This document shows positions 55,901-64,000 of a DNA stretch of 64,000 nt, in pieces; position 1 is the first letter of the stretch, and every line of letters begins with the position of its first letter. Location of the stretch: positions 34,374,039 through 34,438,038 of the forward strand of contig OX465282.1 in the NCBI GenBank assembly GCA_949987705.1, written 5' to 3'. The stretch is from Thereva unica (Eukaryota; Arthropoda; Insecta; Diptera; Therevidae). The notes under the pieces were generated by a model that saw only the letters and a program-made list of their open reading frames with translations, did not search any database and had not been told where the DNA came from. Position numbers and translations under genes: made by a program.

Positions 55901-56362
55901 GGCGGTGCACAGTGGGGCCGATCGCCAAAAAGCTGGCCAAAAGTAAAAAAAAAAAAAATTTTCTAGTTTGGTTTTTTTTTGTTGAGTTGGCTGCAGTAAT
56001 ACCTTATCCATCAGAAAATACATAGACATGCTTCAACCAACCTTTACCTGATCTGAAATTTCAGTTGCAAGATACCTTTTCTTGCACAACAGTAATCTGG
56101 TACATTTACTCACAAAATTGTATTAATGCAAAAGTAAGCATATAAATTCGAAAATAAGACTCATTCCAGTGAATAAAAATGGATCAGACTCCTGGAGGTA
56201 AGTGGAATAAAATAGTGCATTAAGAAACATTGATCGATTGAATAATTATTATTAAAAAAATTATAAAAATTAAAGTTTTAAACAATGCTAATTTAAAAAA
56301 AAATGTAGATTAACTATAAAAAAGTTGAATAATTCTGTAGAATTCTGTTATCAAACCTATTA

Positions 56363-56664
56363 GTACAGTCAAATTAAGCCGAAAAAAGCGAAATAGCGGA
56401 AATGGTCGGGTACAGGCTGAAAATTGGCACAGAGCTTCCTTTTAGGGTTCTTAATAAGAGGTTATAAAGTCTACCGATTTTCTACCCCGGGAACCTTTCT
56501 TTTTAGGGGGTTTTAGGGTCAAAATATCTGTTTTTTGCAAATGCATCTGAAACCGTAAGTCCTATCATAAAAAAATGTTCACAAAGTTTGTAGCTCATAC
56601 AATTTTCTATAAAAAATGTTATTATACATTTTCCCGTACGTATTGCCATTCATTTTTCCTGTAC
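56363..56664. mobile_element. TA-flanked MITE, short copy, inside the Transib-like element
   Basis: 302 bp bounded by GTACAG...CTGTAC with TA on both sides (56361-56362, 56665-56666). The left part (AAATTAAGCCGAAAAAAGCG, TTGGCACAGAGCTTCC) equals the left end of 58141-58910. The rest continues as an extended arm (TCTACCGATTTTCTACCCC) and then CGTACGTATTGCCATTC. TA duplication suggests a mariner/Tc1-type source. Confidence 0.75.
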
Positions 56665-57290
56665 TATATTGGAGATTGTAGTGTGAGTGACTACCTTTGT
56701 AATAAAAAAAAATTAGCTGCTCCTAGCTGCTCCTAAATTTTTAAAGTATGTTTGGAAAAAAATGTCAGTCAAACGAAACGAGCAAAAATGAAATACTGAT
56801 GAGGTCCTGAAAGTTTGCCCCCCTCTCATATGCACCCTATGCACGCCACCCATGTCTATATTAAAAAACTAGCTCATTTGATTGTAATATTTCATAATTA
56901 ATCAAAAAAAAGTCATTGCACCTCACCTGGGGCTCTAATTATATCGATTTGTAGGTGCATCATAAAATGCGCTAAAATTATCCTCTCTTTTGCCTCCCAC
57001 GGCCCCAAAACAAGTCGTAGGGGGTACTATGACCCCTTAAAATGTTCGTAACAGTCCCTACTATTATTAAAAAATACCAGAAAAATCCCCCTTGCCTCTA
57101 AGGGGGCCAGGGAACTCCCCAAAAGGCTAAAAACAAAAAAACAAATATGTCAAATATCTGTAGGTGCTCAAGAGTCGTGCAAGAAGTACTTTAAAAAATT
57201 CCGTGAAAACTTTTCTCGCAAGTCCTCACGAGCAAAAACTATGCAAGACATCTTCAACAGATTTTTAGTTTTTTCAGAACCATTTATTTC

Positions 57291-57570
57291 GTAACCAGCA
57301 ACTCCAAAAACCTTGAAAACAACATTAAACTTAATTGCGTTATGAAATAAGTGCAAGGGGGTGAAGACTAGGGGATGAAAGGGGTAACTTTCTGTCGATG
57401 TGACATTAAATTCGGAATCAGCGACCCAAATAACCTTGAACACAACATGAAACTTGATTGCGTTATGAAATAAGGGATATTTTATGCAAGGGGGTGGTGA
57501 TTAGGGGATGAAGGGGGTAACTTTTTGTCGATGTGACATTAAATTCGTAATCAGCGACCCAAAAAACCCC
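57291..57570 (+). repeat. Tandem repeat, unit about 125-133 bp, about 2.2 copies
   Basis: The phrase set AACCTTGAA..ACAACAT, GATTGCGTTATGAAATAAG, GCAAGGGGGTG, GTCGATGTGACATTAAATTCG repeats at 57291-57414 and 57415-57547, with a partial third copy (TAATCAGCGACCCAAAAAA). Lies inside the Transib-like element close to its right end. Confidence 0.8.
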
Positions 57571-57945
57571 CGAGGAGGAAATTCCAGATCACTTACTTGA
57601 TTTTTCGATTTTTGGCCAGATTTTTGGCGATCGGCCCCACTGTGCGGTGGCAAAAGTGATCCAGCTCGATGATATCTTTGACATTGAATCTGTAAAGGTT
57701 AATGGTAAAAATTTGTGTTCGGTGGAAGTATCGAATGGCGTAACAGATGATTGTGCAAGTGCTGAACGTGTGTGTGATAATCGATTTCGTTCAATTTCAT
57801 TTCACTCTCCGCGTTGCTCTGCAGTTCGATTGGATCAAAAATTAGTTTGGTTTGTAGCATTGCCATTCTGCCTTCAATTCAACATGTATGTTCATACTTA
57901 ATTTGAGTGTTTGGATGTGCTTCCACAAAACGCAAGACTTCATTA

Positions 57946-59132
57946 GGCTGGTCGTCCACTGGAAGCGCATTCGAGCGGCTACGCGCTTCGGCGACATTAG
58001 CGGGTATAGGCGGCTACAAGCGGCTCTGAGATACGCGGCTACACGCTACAGGGGTCGTCCATTGCAAGCTTTCCATGCTGCTCAGTTTAAAGTAAATTTG
58101 ACATAATAATTTTGTAATTTGCAAATATAGAAGGCTTTTAGTACAGTTAAATTAAGCCGAAAAAAGCGGAATAGCGAAAATGATTGGGTACAGGCTGTAA
58201 ATTGGCACAGAGCTTCCTTTTAGGGTTCTCAATAAGGGGTTATAATATAAAATCACAATTTTATTCGCTTTTTAGCATTTTGCTCATACTGTCAACCTAC
58301 AGTATGTTCTAAATGGAGTCACCACTCAAGCTCCTGTTATTTATATCAAATAAAAGAATACCCATTCCCCTAGATGAGTCTAAGTATATTGCTTTACGAT
58401 AATTAGTAAACTAGTTATTCAACTCTAAATAAATTAAAACAAAATACATTTTTTTCGTAAACACCCTGTATTTTAGTAGTTTACCCCCTCTCTAGAACAA
58501 TATTTTCTCCAAATACATAAGAATCATCCCTAAAAAAATTAATAAAGTAGTCCAACTTGAACGTTTGATAACCCATACAAGTCGTGAATGAGTGCATATG
58601 AGTATTTTAAATCTTTAAAACGGTGATATCTCTTGAATGGCAATTCGTACGGGAAAATGTATAATAACTTTTTTTGTAAAGAATCGCATGATCTACAAAC
58701 GTGAACATTATTTTATAATAAGACTTATGGTTTCAGATGTATTTGCAAAAAACTGCTATATTGACCCTAAAACCCCCTAAAAAATGAGCTGCCCGGGGTA
58801 GAAAATCGGTAGACTTTATAACCCCTTATTGAGAACCCTAAAAGGAAGCTCTGTGCCAATTTTCAGCCTGTACCCAATCATTTCCGCTATTTTTACTATT
58901 TTTCCTGTACTATTTGGAGAAAATTATTTGCTGATTCGAGCGGCTACGCGCGGCCGATCCAAATTATTTTGGATTCGCGCGGCACGCTCGAATACGCCTA
59001 TAGCCGCCCGCTCTAAGCCGCTTGCAATGACGATGTTTGTATGAAATTCTTTATGTTGGATATGTCGCGCGTAGCAGCTCATGTAGCCGAAGCGCGTAGC
59101 CGCTTGAATACGCTTCCAGTGGACAACCAGCC
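57946..59132. mobile_element. Harbinger-like MITE, copy 2, with TTA duplication
   Basis: 1187 bp with ends GGCTGGTCGTCCACTGGAAG and, inverted, GGCTGGTTGTCCACTGGAAG, flanked by TTA at 57943-57945 and 59133-59135. Both end regions are dense in GAGCGGCTACGCG-type motifs. A 770-bp TA-MITE (58141-58910) sits inside, leaving about 415 bp of its own sequence. TTA duplication supports a PIF/Harbinger source. No coding capacity. Confidence 0.78.
58141..58910. mobile_element. TA-flanked MITE, long copy, inside Harbinger-like MITE 2
   Basis: 770 bp, ends GTACAG...CTGTAC, TA at 58139-58140 and 58911-58912. The terminal inverted repeats run about 100 bp (shared ATGATTGGGTACAGGCTG, TTGGCACAGAGCTTCC, AACCCCTTATTGAGAACCC inverted). 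The middle (TTTACGATAATTAGT, TTTCGTAAACACCCTGTATT, AGTATTTTAAATCTTTAAAA) matches the loop and arms of the fold-back element at 21246-23018. Confidence 0.85.
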
Positions 59133-59444
59133 TTAAGCTGCATTAAGTTCATCGGCTGGCGTTTACCATGGAATCAGTGCCAATGTTTGGCGCAAATAAC
59201 CTGCCAACAGAAATAGACAATTGATTAATTTTGTTGTTACTAATTTCATTTTCATTTAGGCGGGAATGGGTTTTTTCATATTTTTGCACAGCTCCACTTA
59301 ATTCGACCAAGACTATCCTATCTTTCAATCTGGAGGCAACCTTACATATTGCCAAATTACAACCTACATACAGCTGCAACCTACATACAGCTAACCGGGA
59401 AATGACACTTATTTTCCAAAATTCGTCAGCCATGTCGAACCCAC

Positions 59445-59735
59445 AATTTTGAATTTATAGTTTTGATCATAAATTCGTTATTTTCTACCTTAGAAACCTC
59501 CAAATATCCACTTTCATTAGAATAGAAACAAAATTAACTAAATTCGTTTCCCAAATTCGCGTGATCATTTTGAATTTATAAGTTTGGGCACCAAATTCGT
59601 TATTTTCGACCTTAAAAATCCCTAGATACCCATTTTTATTATAATCGGAAGAAAATTGGCAAATTCAAACATATTTCCGCGCCCATTTTGAATTTCGGTC
59701 ATATTTCAGCGGCCATTTTGAATTTTTCAAAACGG
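59445..59735 (+). repeat. Diverged tandem repeat with TTTTGAATTT motif
   Basis: Two units of about 120 bp (59446-59569, 59570-59685) share AATTTATA, AAATTCGTTATTTTC, TACC or GACC, TAGAAACC or AAAAATCC and CCATTTT. Short extra copies of CATTTTGAATTT follow at 59690-59725. No coding sense. Confidence 0.65.
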
Positions 59736-59906
59736 GCTCCGATGTGCATCATGGGAGACCCCCACAGACCTTCATGCAAAATTTCGAAGCTCGGCAATGA
59801 TTTTCAACGAAGCTCTCCATGACAGAACCATCTAGGAGTGGCTTTAGAAAGTAATAGAATAGCGTGTTCTTGCTGTTAATGTATGGGTGGGGGCAGGAGT
59901 TTGAAT

Positions 59907-60453
59907 TGTAACAGTTTGGCCGCTAGGGCGTTTTGATTTTTTTAGTAAAGGTTTACATATTGTGATGATTATGCGCCATCTGTTTGTCGAGAGGATGAAT
60001 CAACGATTTTCGGTTGTTGTCTGAACTAAGCATTTAAGTACTAAACTAAAATTGGAACGCGCGATAAGTGAAGACAACTTCAAGCTCCTGAACGAAAAGA
60101 ATAGAACATACCACTAGGCTCGAGAAAAAGGACTCGAGAAGGTTCCAGAAAGTAGACAAAGGTAGAACTGCCTATATAAAAGCGCCTGGCAGCCGCTATC
60201 GAGGCAGTTTTTGATTAAAAAGGCGATACAAGTGTTCCAAAGTGAAAAGTGGTGATTTATAGTGAAATAAAAAGCGATAATTAGAATTGAATAGTGCGAG
60301 TTATTAAATTTGCTAGTGATTATAGTGAACTCTAAGAATTGTGTTTATTTTTAAATTGTGTTTGGTTTGTAATAAATAAATTATTGTGTGGATTATTAAA
60401 AAGTGTATTCCTTAATTAATCCTACGAATCCGTTAAGCCGTAAAAACGTAACA
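59907..60453 (+). repeat. 5' LTR of the SAP-gag Gypsy element
   Basis: 547 bp starting TGTAACAGTTTGGCCGC and ending AAAAACGTAACA, followed after two bases by a primer-binding site. It contains TATATAAAAG near 60173-60182 (promoter) and AATAAATAAA near 60371. The start is inferred from TG...CA ends and overall layout because the 3' LTR lies beyond the window. Confidence 0.7.
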
Positions 60454-60455
60454 AT

Positions 60456-60472
60456 TGGTGTCAGAAGTGGGA
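60456..60472 (+). promoter_or_regulatory. Primer-binding site of the SAP-gag Gypsy element
   Basis: TGGTGTCAGAAGTGGG lies two bases after the LTR, the place for pairing with a tRNA 3' end. The tRNA is not assigned. Confidence 0.65.
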
Positions 60473-60565
60473 TTAATTAAGAGATAAGTGAAATAAGTGA
60501 ACTTGAACAATAATTGTGATTGGAATTTAATTTTTGTGAGTACGAACTAAAGACATAATAATAAA

Positions 60566-61969
60566 ATGGGTCGAAAATTAGTGGATTTGCGCATTGTGGA
60601 GTTGAAAAGAGAATTAAGTAAGCGCTCGTTATCAACGGTGGGGGCTAAAAATGCCCTAACCGCCCTGCTTCGAGAAGCTATGGTGAACGAAGGTAAGGAT
60701 CCTGAAACCTACATGTTCGAAGGCGAGGTAGAAGAGGAGCCAGAAGAAACGACAGTGAGTATGGCAGAACTTTTCAAAACATTGATGGTGATGAAGGAAG
60801 CGCAAGAACGGTCATCGGCAGAGATGAGGGAAGCGCAAGAACGGTCATCAGCAGCGCAAGAACGTGCATCAGCAGAGATCAAGGCAGAAGTGTTGGCGCT
60901 AAAAGATGAACAGAAATTGGTAGCAGTAGTTCATGAACGCTCGTTAGCAGAGCTCAAAGAGTCGATGGAGGAACAGAGAAATCAGCTGGAGCAGAAACTC
61001 GAATTGATGTCTATTTCTGTCGACAAAAAGGTGGATGACAAAATAGAAAATGTAAGGACAGATCTGGAAAAACTCGAAAATTCCATTAGAGAAAACGAAG
61101 AAAAGGTAAAGATGGAATTGGAAAACGTCAGAGCCGACCTGGAAAGAGTAAAGATTCATCACCCAGCGACAGCATCTCACGAAGTCATCGGAGTTAGGAA
61201 ACTACAACCTCCAACTTTCGACGGACAAAGCCCATGGCCTACTTACAAGCTTCAATTCGAAGCAGCAGCAGCAGGTAATTTCTGGACCGAGGAGGAAAAA
61301 TCAATGGCCTTAACTTTGTCACTAAGGGGTACAGCAGCAGAAATATTGCAGTCAATACCAGCAGAACATCGCAACAGCTACGGGTTCTTAGTTCAAGCGC
61401 TGGAAATGCGTTACGGTGATCAGCACCTGCAAGAGGTTTATCGACTTCAACTTCGAAACAGACTTCAAAAGCCAGGAGAAACTTTACAACAACTATGCGC
61501 CGATATCGAGAGGTTAGTGCATCTGGCTTATCCTAGTTTCGGCCAAGATTACATCAACGAAGTAGCAAGAGAGGCCTTTCTTAACTCTTTTGCCGACCGA
61601 GATCTACAACAAGCAGCGAGATTGGCCGGAAAGAAGAATACCGCTGAAGTTCTGGCATATGCTCTGGCATACGAGGCAGCGAAGCAAGCATCAAGAAGTG
61701 CAGTCCGCCTCAGAGAGATCCACACAACAGAGGATATTTGCAACAGAATGAATGCAGCGGAAGTACGCGGTCGACTCCGATGCTGGAACTGTAGTGAACC
61801 GGGTCATTTGCAAAGGAATTGCAGAAAGCGAAGGAGAACAGAATCAACCGAAAATAGGAGTGGCGGAACTTGTTGTGAAAAATGCGGACATCGCCAGAAA
61901 AGCGACCAGAGGGAGGCCGAAAACAATGACTCCGTGTCTCCCCGCAGGCAGCAGCAGGGAAACGAATAA
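60566..61969 (+). CDS. gag: Gag of a Ty3/Gypsy element, with SAP domain and CCHC knuckle
   Basis: 467 residues, intact. Residues about 6-38 (LVDLRIVELKRELSKRSLST then GAKNALTALLREA) form a SAP motif, a DNA-binding helix pair rarely placed at a gag N-terminus. Residues about 75-205 are a charged coiled coil with repeats of EAQERSSAEMR type. The capsid-like part starts near 210 (KLQPPTFDGQSPWPTYKLQF). Residues 406-419 (CWNCSEPGHLQRNC) form a CCHC zinc knuckle, and CCEKCGHRQ near 433 is a partial second. Gag assembles the particle and packages RNA; SAP could bind chromatin or nuclear DNA (inference). It ends in TAA inside a frameshift signal that leads into pol. Confidence 0.92.
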   Translation: MGRKLVDLRIVELKRELSKRSLSTVGAKNALTALLREAMVNEGKDPETYMFEGEVEEEPEETTVSMAELFKTLMVMKEAQERSSAEMREAQERSSAAQERASAEIKAEVLALKDEQKLVAVVHERSLAELKESMEEQRNQLEQKLELMSISVDKKVDDKIENVRTDLEKLENSIRENEEKVKMELENVRADLERVKIHHPATASHEVIGVRKLQPPTFDGQSPWPTYKLQFEAAAAGNFWTEEEKSMALTLSLRGTAAEILQSIPAEHRNSYGFLVQALEMRYGDQHLQEVYRLQLRNRLQKPGETLQQLCADIERLVHLAYPSFGQDYINEVAREAFLNSFADRDLQQAARLAGKKNTAEVLAYALAYEAAKQASRSAVRLREIHTTEDICNRMNAAEVRGRLRCWNCSEPGHLQRNCRKRRRTESTENRSGGTCCEKCGHRQKSDQREAENNDSVSPRRQQQGNE

Positions 61970-61998
61970 AGACTGACTCCATGGGGCAGGAGTCAGTC
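61957..61998 (+). promoter_or_regulatory. -1 programmed ribosomal frameshift signal (gag to pol)
   Basis: Slippery heptamer G-GGA-AAC (61957-61963) in the gag frame fits X-XXY-YYZ. The spacer is 7 nt (61964-61970) and contains the gag stop TAA (61967-61969). Stem GACTGACTCC / GGAGTCAGTC (61971-61980 with 61989-61998) is perfect over 10 bp with an 8-nt loop. Slipping back one base enters the pol frame, which is open through this point. All parts are directly visible. Confidence 0.9.
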
Positions 61999-64000
61999 GG
62001 GGAAATCGAAGCCCCCGGTGTCATCATCACCACTATCAAACAACTGCAGCGTAGTGGCAACAGCCTTGTCATCGATGGAAAGATTGGAGCCGGAAAATGC
62101 ACAATAACTGTAGATACTGGTGCTTCAAAATCTGTTATCCGCGCTGACATGGTCGGTAATAAATGGCTGAAAGACGCACGCCAATACAGACTGAAAACTG
62201 CAACAGGAGAGCCAGTACGATTACACGGGGAAATTATGTTGGATGTGGTTCTTGCTGACATTAGATTTTCACATTCGTTTCTGGTAGCTGATATTACAGA
62301 CGAGTGTATTCTCGGTCTGGACTTTATGAAAGCACATAAAATTCTACTGGACATCGGAGAGGAAATACTGAGATATGACAACAAGGAGATCCCAATGGCG
62401 ACAGGTTCCACTTGTTATTCGCAGCTGAAAGTCGTCGTTCGTGAAGATACCGTGCTTCCTCCGTGTGCTGAGAAATTGGTACGAGCGATAGTCGATGGTG
62501 ATCCCGGGAGCTACCGATTTTACCTTATAGAACCAGAGAAAACGGAACAGGCCAAAAGTATAGCAATTGGAAAATGTCTGGTGAGCATCGATGCCAAAAG
62601 GGAGGTGTTCATGAGAGTGCTAAATACCAACGAGCGCGAAATACGATTGAAGAAGGACACGGTTTTGGGGAAAGGAGAACCGGCAGAACAGATTACATTA
62701 GTGGAGTGCGCTCACACGGAACCGGTGGCAAAACCAAAGCCAAAGGCCACGAAATTGGTAAACACAGTGCTCTCAAGTAGTTGTCTTGAACAAAACCAGT
62801 ATCTCCAGGCAAGAACATTAGTGGAGGATTTTAGTGATATCTTCGCCATGAGAGATGATGATTTTGGAAAAACGAACATCGTCCAACATAGGATCGACAC
62901 CAGAGATGCCCAGCCAATCAAGCAACCGCCGAGAAGACTACCACTAGCCAAGCGGGAAGAAGCAGCCAATATGATTGAGGACATGAGAAGACAAGGCCTT
63001 ATAGAGGAGTCGAAAAGCCCTTGGATGTCTCCCGTGGTTCTAGTCAGAAAGAAAGATGGCAGCACAAGGTTTTGCGTGGATTATCGACGGTTAAATGACA
63101 TCACTAAAAAGGATAGCTACCCATTACCTCGTATCGATGACACTCTGGATACTCTCTCTGGAGCTCAATGGTTTTCTACCCTGGACCTTAAGAGCGGCTA
63201 TTGGCAAGTCGAGATTCATCCCGAGGACCGCGAAAAGACAGCCTTCTCTGTAGGACACGGCTTGTGGCAGTTTACAGTTATGCCGTTTGGACTGTGTAAT
63301 GCTCCAGCAACATTCGAACGACTGATGGAATGCGTTTTGCGAGGACTGACATGGAAGACTTGTCTGGTTTATTTGGACGATATCATCGTCGTTGGAAAAA
63401 GTTTCGAGGAACATCTGGGCAATTTACGAGAGGTTTTCCAAAAGTTGAGAACTGCCCAACTGAAACTCAGCCCTAAAAAGTGCGTGCTGTTCAGTGACCA
63501 AGTCAACTATCTCGGACATGTGGTTTCATCCAATGGAGTTCAAACCGATCCGGAGAAAATAGCAGCAGTTAAGAATTGGCCCACACCGAAGGATAAACAT
63601 GAACTTCGAAGCTTCTTGGGACTTGCCACCTATTATAGACGTTTTGTCAGGAACTTTGCCGACATAGCTAAGGAATTACATAAACTGACAGAAAAAGGAA
63701 GACCTTTTATCTGGACAGAAAAATGCGAGGAAAGTTTCAAGACACTAAAGCAAGGACTTTGCCAAGCACCAATACTTACATATCCGAAGCCAGGGGAAAA
63801 ATTCATATTGGACACAGATGCGAGTAATGTCGGAATTGGTGCAGTGCTATCACAAAACTTCGAAGGGCAGGAAAAGGTCATAGCTTACTACAGTAGAGCG
63901 CTGTCAAAATCGGAGCGGAATTACTGCGTCACAAGGAGAGAACTGTTGGCAATCGTGGACTCAACTAAGCACTTCCACAAGTATCTCTATGGGCAAAACT
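61981..64000 (+). CDS. pol: Pol (protease-RT-RNase H) of the SAP-gag Gypsy element, cut by the window end
   Basis: Open from the frameshift zone to position 64000 with no stop, at least 673 residues; integrase would lie beyond. Its first ATG is in the stem-loop, but expression is probably by -1 frameshift from gag. Retropepsin is VDTGASKSV near residue 44, with ILGLDFM later. RT: PVVLVRKKDGSTRFCVDYRR, STLDLKSGYWQVEI (motif A), MPFGLCNAPATFERLM (motif B), VYLDDIIVVG near 464 (YLDD). Then NYLGHVVSSNGV and LRSFLGLATYYRRFV. RNase H begins DTDASNVGIGAVLS, SKSERNYCVTRRELLAIV. All visible catalytic residues are present, so this copy may be active if its 3' half is sound. Confidence 0.93.
   Translation, partial: MGQESVGEIEAPGVIITTIKQLQRSGNSLVIDGKIGAGKCTITVDTGASKSVIRADMVGNKWLKDARQYRLKTATGEPVRLHGEIMLDVVLADIRFSHSFLVADITDECILGLDFMKAHKILLDIGEEILRYDNKEIPMATGSTCYSQLKVVVREDTVLPPCAEKLVRAIVDGDPGSYRFYLIEPEKTEQAKSIAIGKCLVSIDAKREVFMRVLNTNEREIRLKKDTVLGKGEPAEQITLVECAHTEPVAKPKPKATKLVNTVLSSSCLEQNQYLQARTLVEDFSDIFAMRDDDFGKTNIVQHRIDTRDAQPIKQPPRRLPLAKREEAANMIEDMRRQGLIEESKSPWMSPVVLVRKKDGSTRFCVDYRRLNDITKKDSYPLPRIDDTLDTLSGAQWFSTLDLKSGYWQVEIHPEDREKTAFSVGHGLWQFTVMPFGLCNAPATFERLMECVLRGLTWKTCLVYLDDIIVVGKSFEEHLGNLREVFQKLRTAQLKLSPKKCVLFSDQVNYLGHVVSSNGVQTDPEKIAAVKNWPTPKDKHELRSFLGLATYYRRFVRNFADIAKELHKLTEKGRPFIWTEKCEESFKTLKQGLCQAPILTYPKPGEKFILDTDASNVGIGAVLSQNFEGQEKVIAYYSRALSKSERNYCVTRRELLAIVDSTKHFHKYLYGQN

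Larger units (their letters stand above)
55908..57644. mobile_element. Transib-like non-autonomous transposon, CACAGTG ends
   Basis: A 1737-bp element with inverted ends of about 36 bp beginning CACAGTGGGGCCGATCGCCA, with one or two mismatches. It is flanked by CGGTG at 55903-55907 and 57645-57649. A 5-bp GC-rich duplication plus CACWRTG ends are the hallmarks of Transib, the group from which RAG1 derives. Starting 22 bp past the heptamer is CCAAAAATC (right end) or CCAAAAGTA (left end), resembling the RSS nonamer. No transposase frame. Contains one inserted MITE (56363-56664) and a tandem repeat (57291-57570). Confidence 0.75.

Noticed and set aside
55893..57665. 8-bp hAT duplication for the CACAGTG element
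   Set aside because: Flanks of 8 bp do not match in any phase; only the 5-bp CGGTG duplication is exact.
61710..62411. 233-residue minus-strand open frame
   Set aside because: Antisense of the gag end and protease of the SAP-gag Gypsy element, which carry clear motifs on the plus strand.

Overview
The window reads as nuclear DNA of an insect (a beetle or a similarly repeat-rich species would fit; the sequence does not settle the order). It is AT-rich, with no operons, ribosome-binding sites or compact bacterial gene layout. Nearly every protein-like stretch belongs to a transposable element (TE): LOA-like, CR1/Jockey-like and endonuclease-RT non-LTR elements, Ty3/Gypsy and BEL/Pao LTR elements, and PIF/Harbinger, hAT, piggyBac-like, mariner-like and Transib-like DNA transposons. 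I found no complete host gene, no rRNA or tRNA gene and no CRISPR array. Two short minus-strand pieces (about 15.2-15.4 kb and 16.3-16.4 kb) could be host exons, at low confidence.

Layout. 0-2 kb: an LOA-like RT relic, then an 864-bp PIF/Harbinger remnant with TTA duplications. 3.7-10.2 kb: an old Gypsy relic interrupted by a young Mag-like Gypsy element (4695-9110) with 140-bp LTRs that look identical and a CGTC target duplication, followed by a BEL/Pao relic. 10.9-20.6 kb: minus-strand pieces of one endonuclease-RT family, mixed with MITEs, a Gypsy integrase-LTR-PBS fragment and a hAT MITE. 20.8-25.2 kb: a 4.4-kb region with piggyBac-like ends, holding a 1.77-kb fold-back element with 732-bp arms. 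25.6-31.9 kb: RT relics and a Harbinger-like MITE. 31.96-37.7 kb: a nearly full-length but broken LOA-like element, itself interrupted by a 761-bp endonuclease-RT 3' end with a 14-bp target duplication. 38-48.9 kb: further RT relics, a SAP-domain gag relic and a hAT transposase C-terminus. 51-55.2 kb: two 5'-truncated CR1/Jockey-like copies in the same orientation, one with a long open RT frame. 55.9-59.1 kb: a Transib-like element and a Harbinger-like MITE, each carrying an inserted TA-flanked MITE of one family. 59.9-64 kb: an apparently intact Gypsy element cut off by the window end.

The best signals are (1) a classic -1 ribosomal frameshift signal between gag and pol of the last Gypsy element, with a GGGAAAC heptamer, a 7-nt spacer and a perfect 10-bp stem; (2) an N-terminal SAP domain in two separate gag proteins; (3) a Transib-like element whose termini read CACAGTG, the heptamer of RAG recombination signals, with a nonamer-like motif about 22 bp inside; and (4) several cleanly dated nested insertions. 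All family names come from motifs read by eye and no database search was run.
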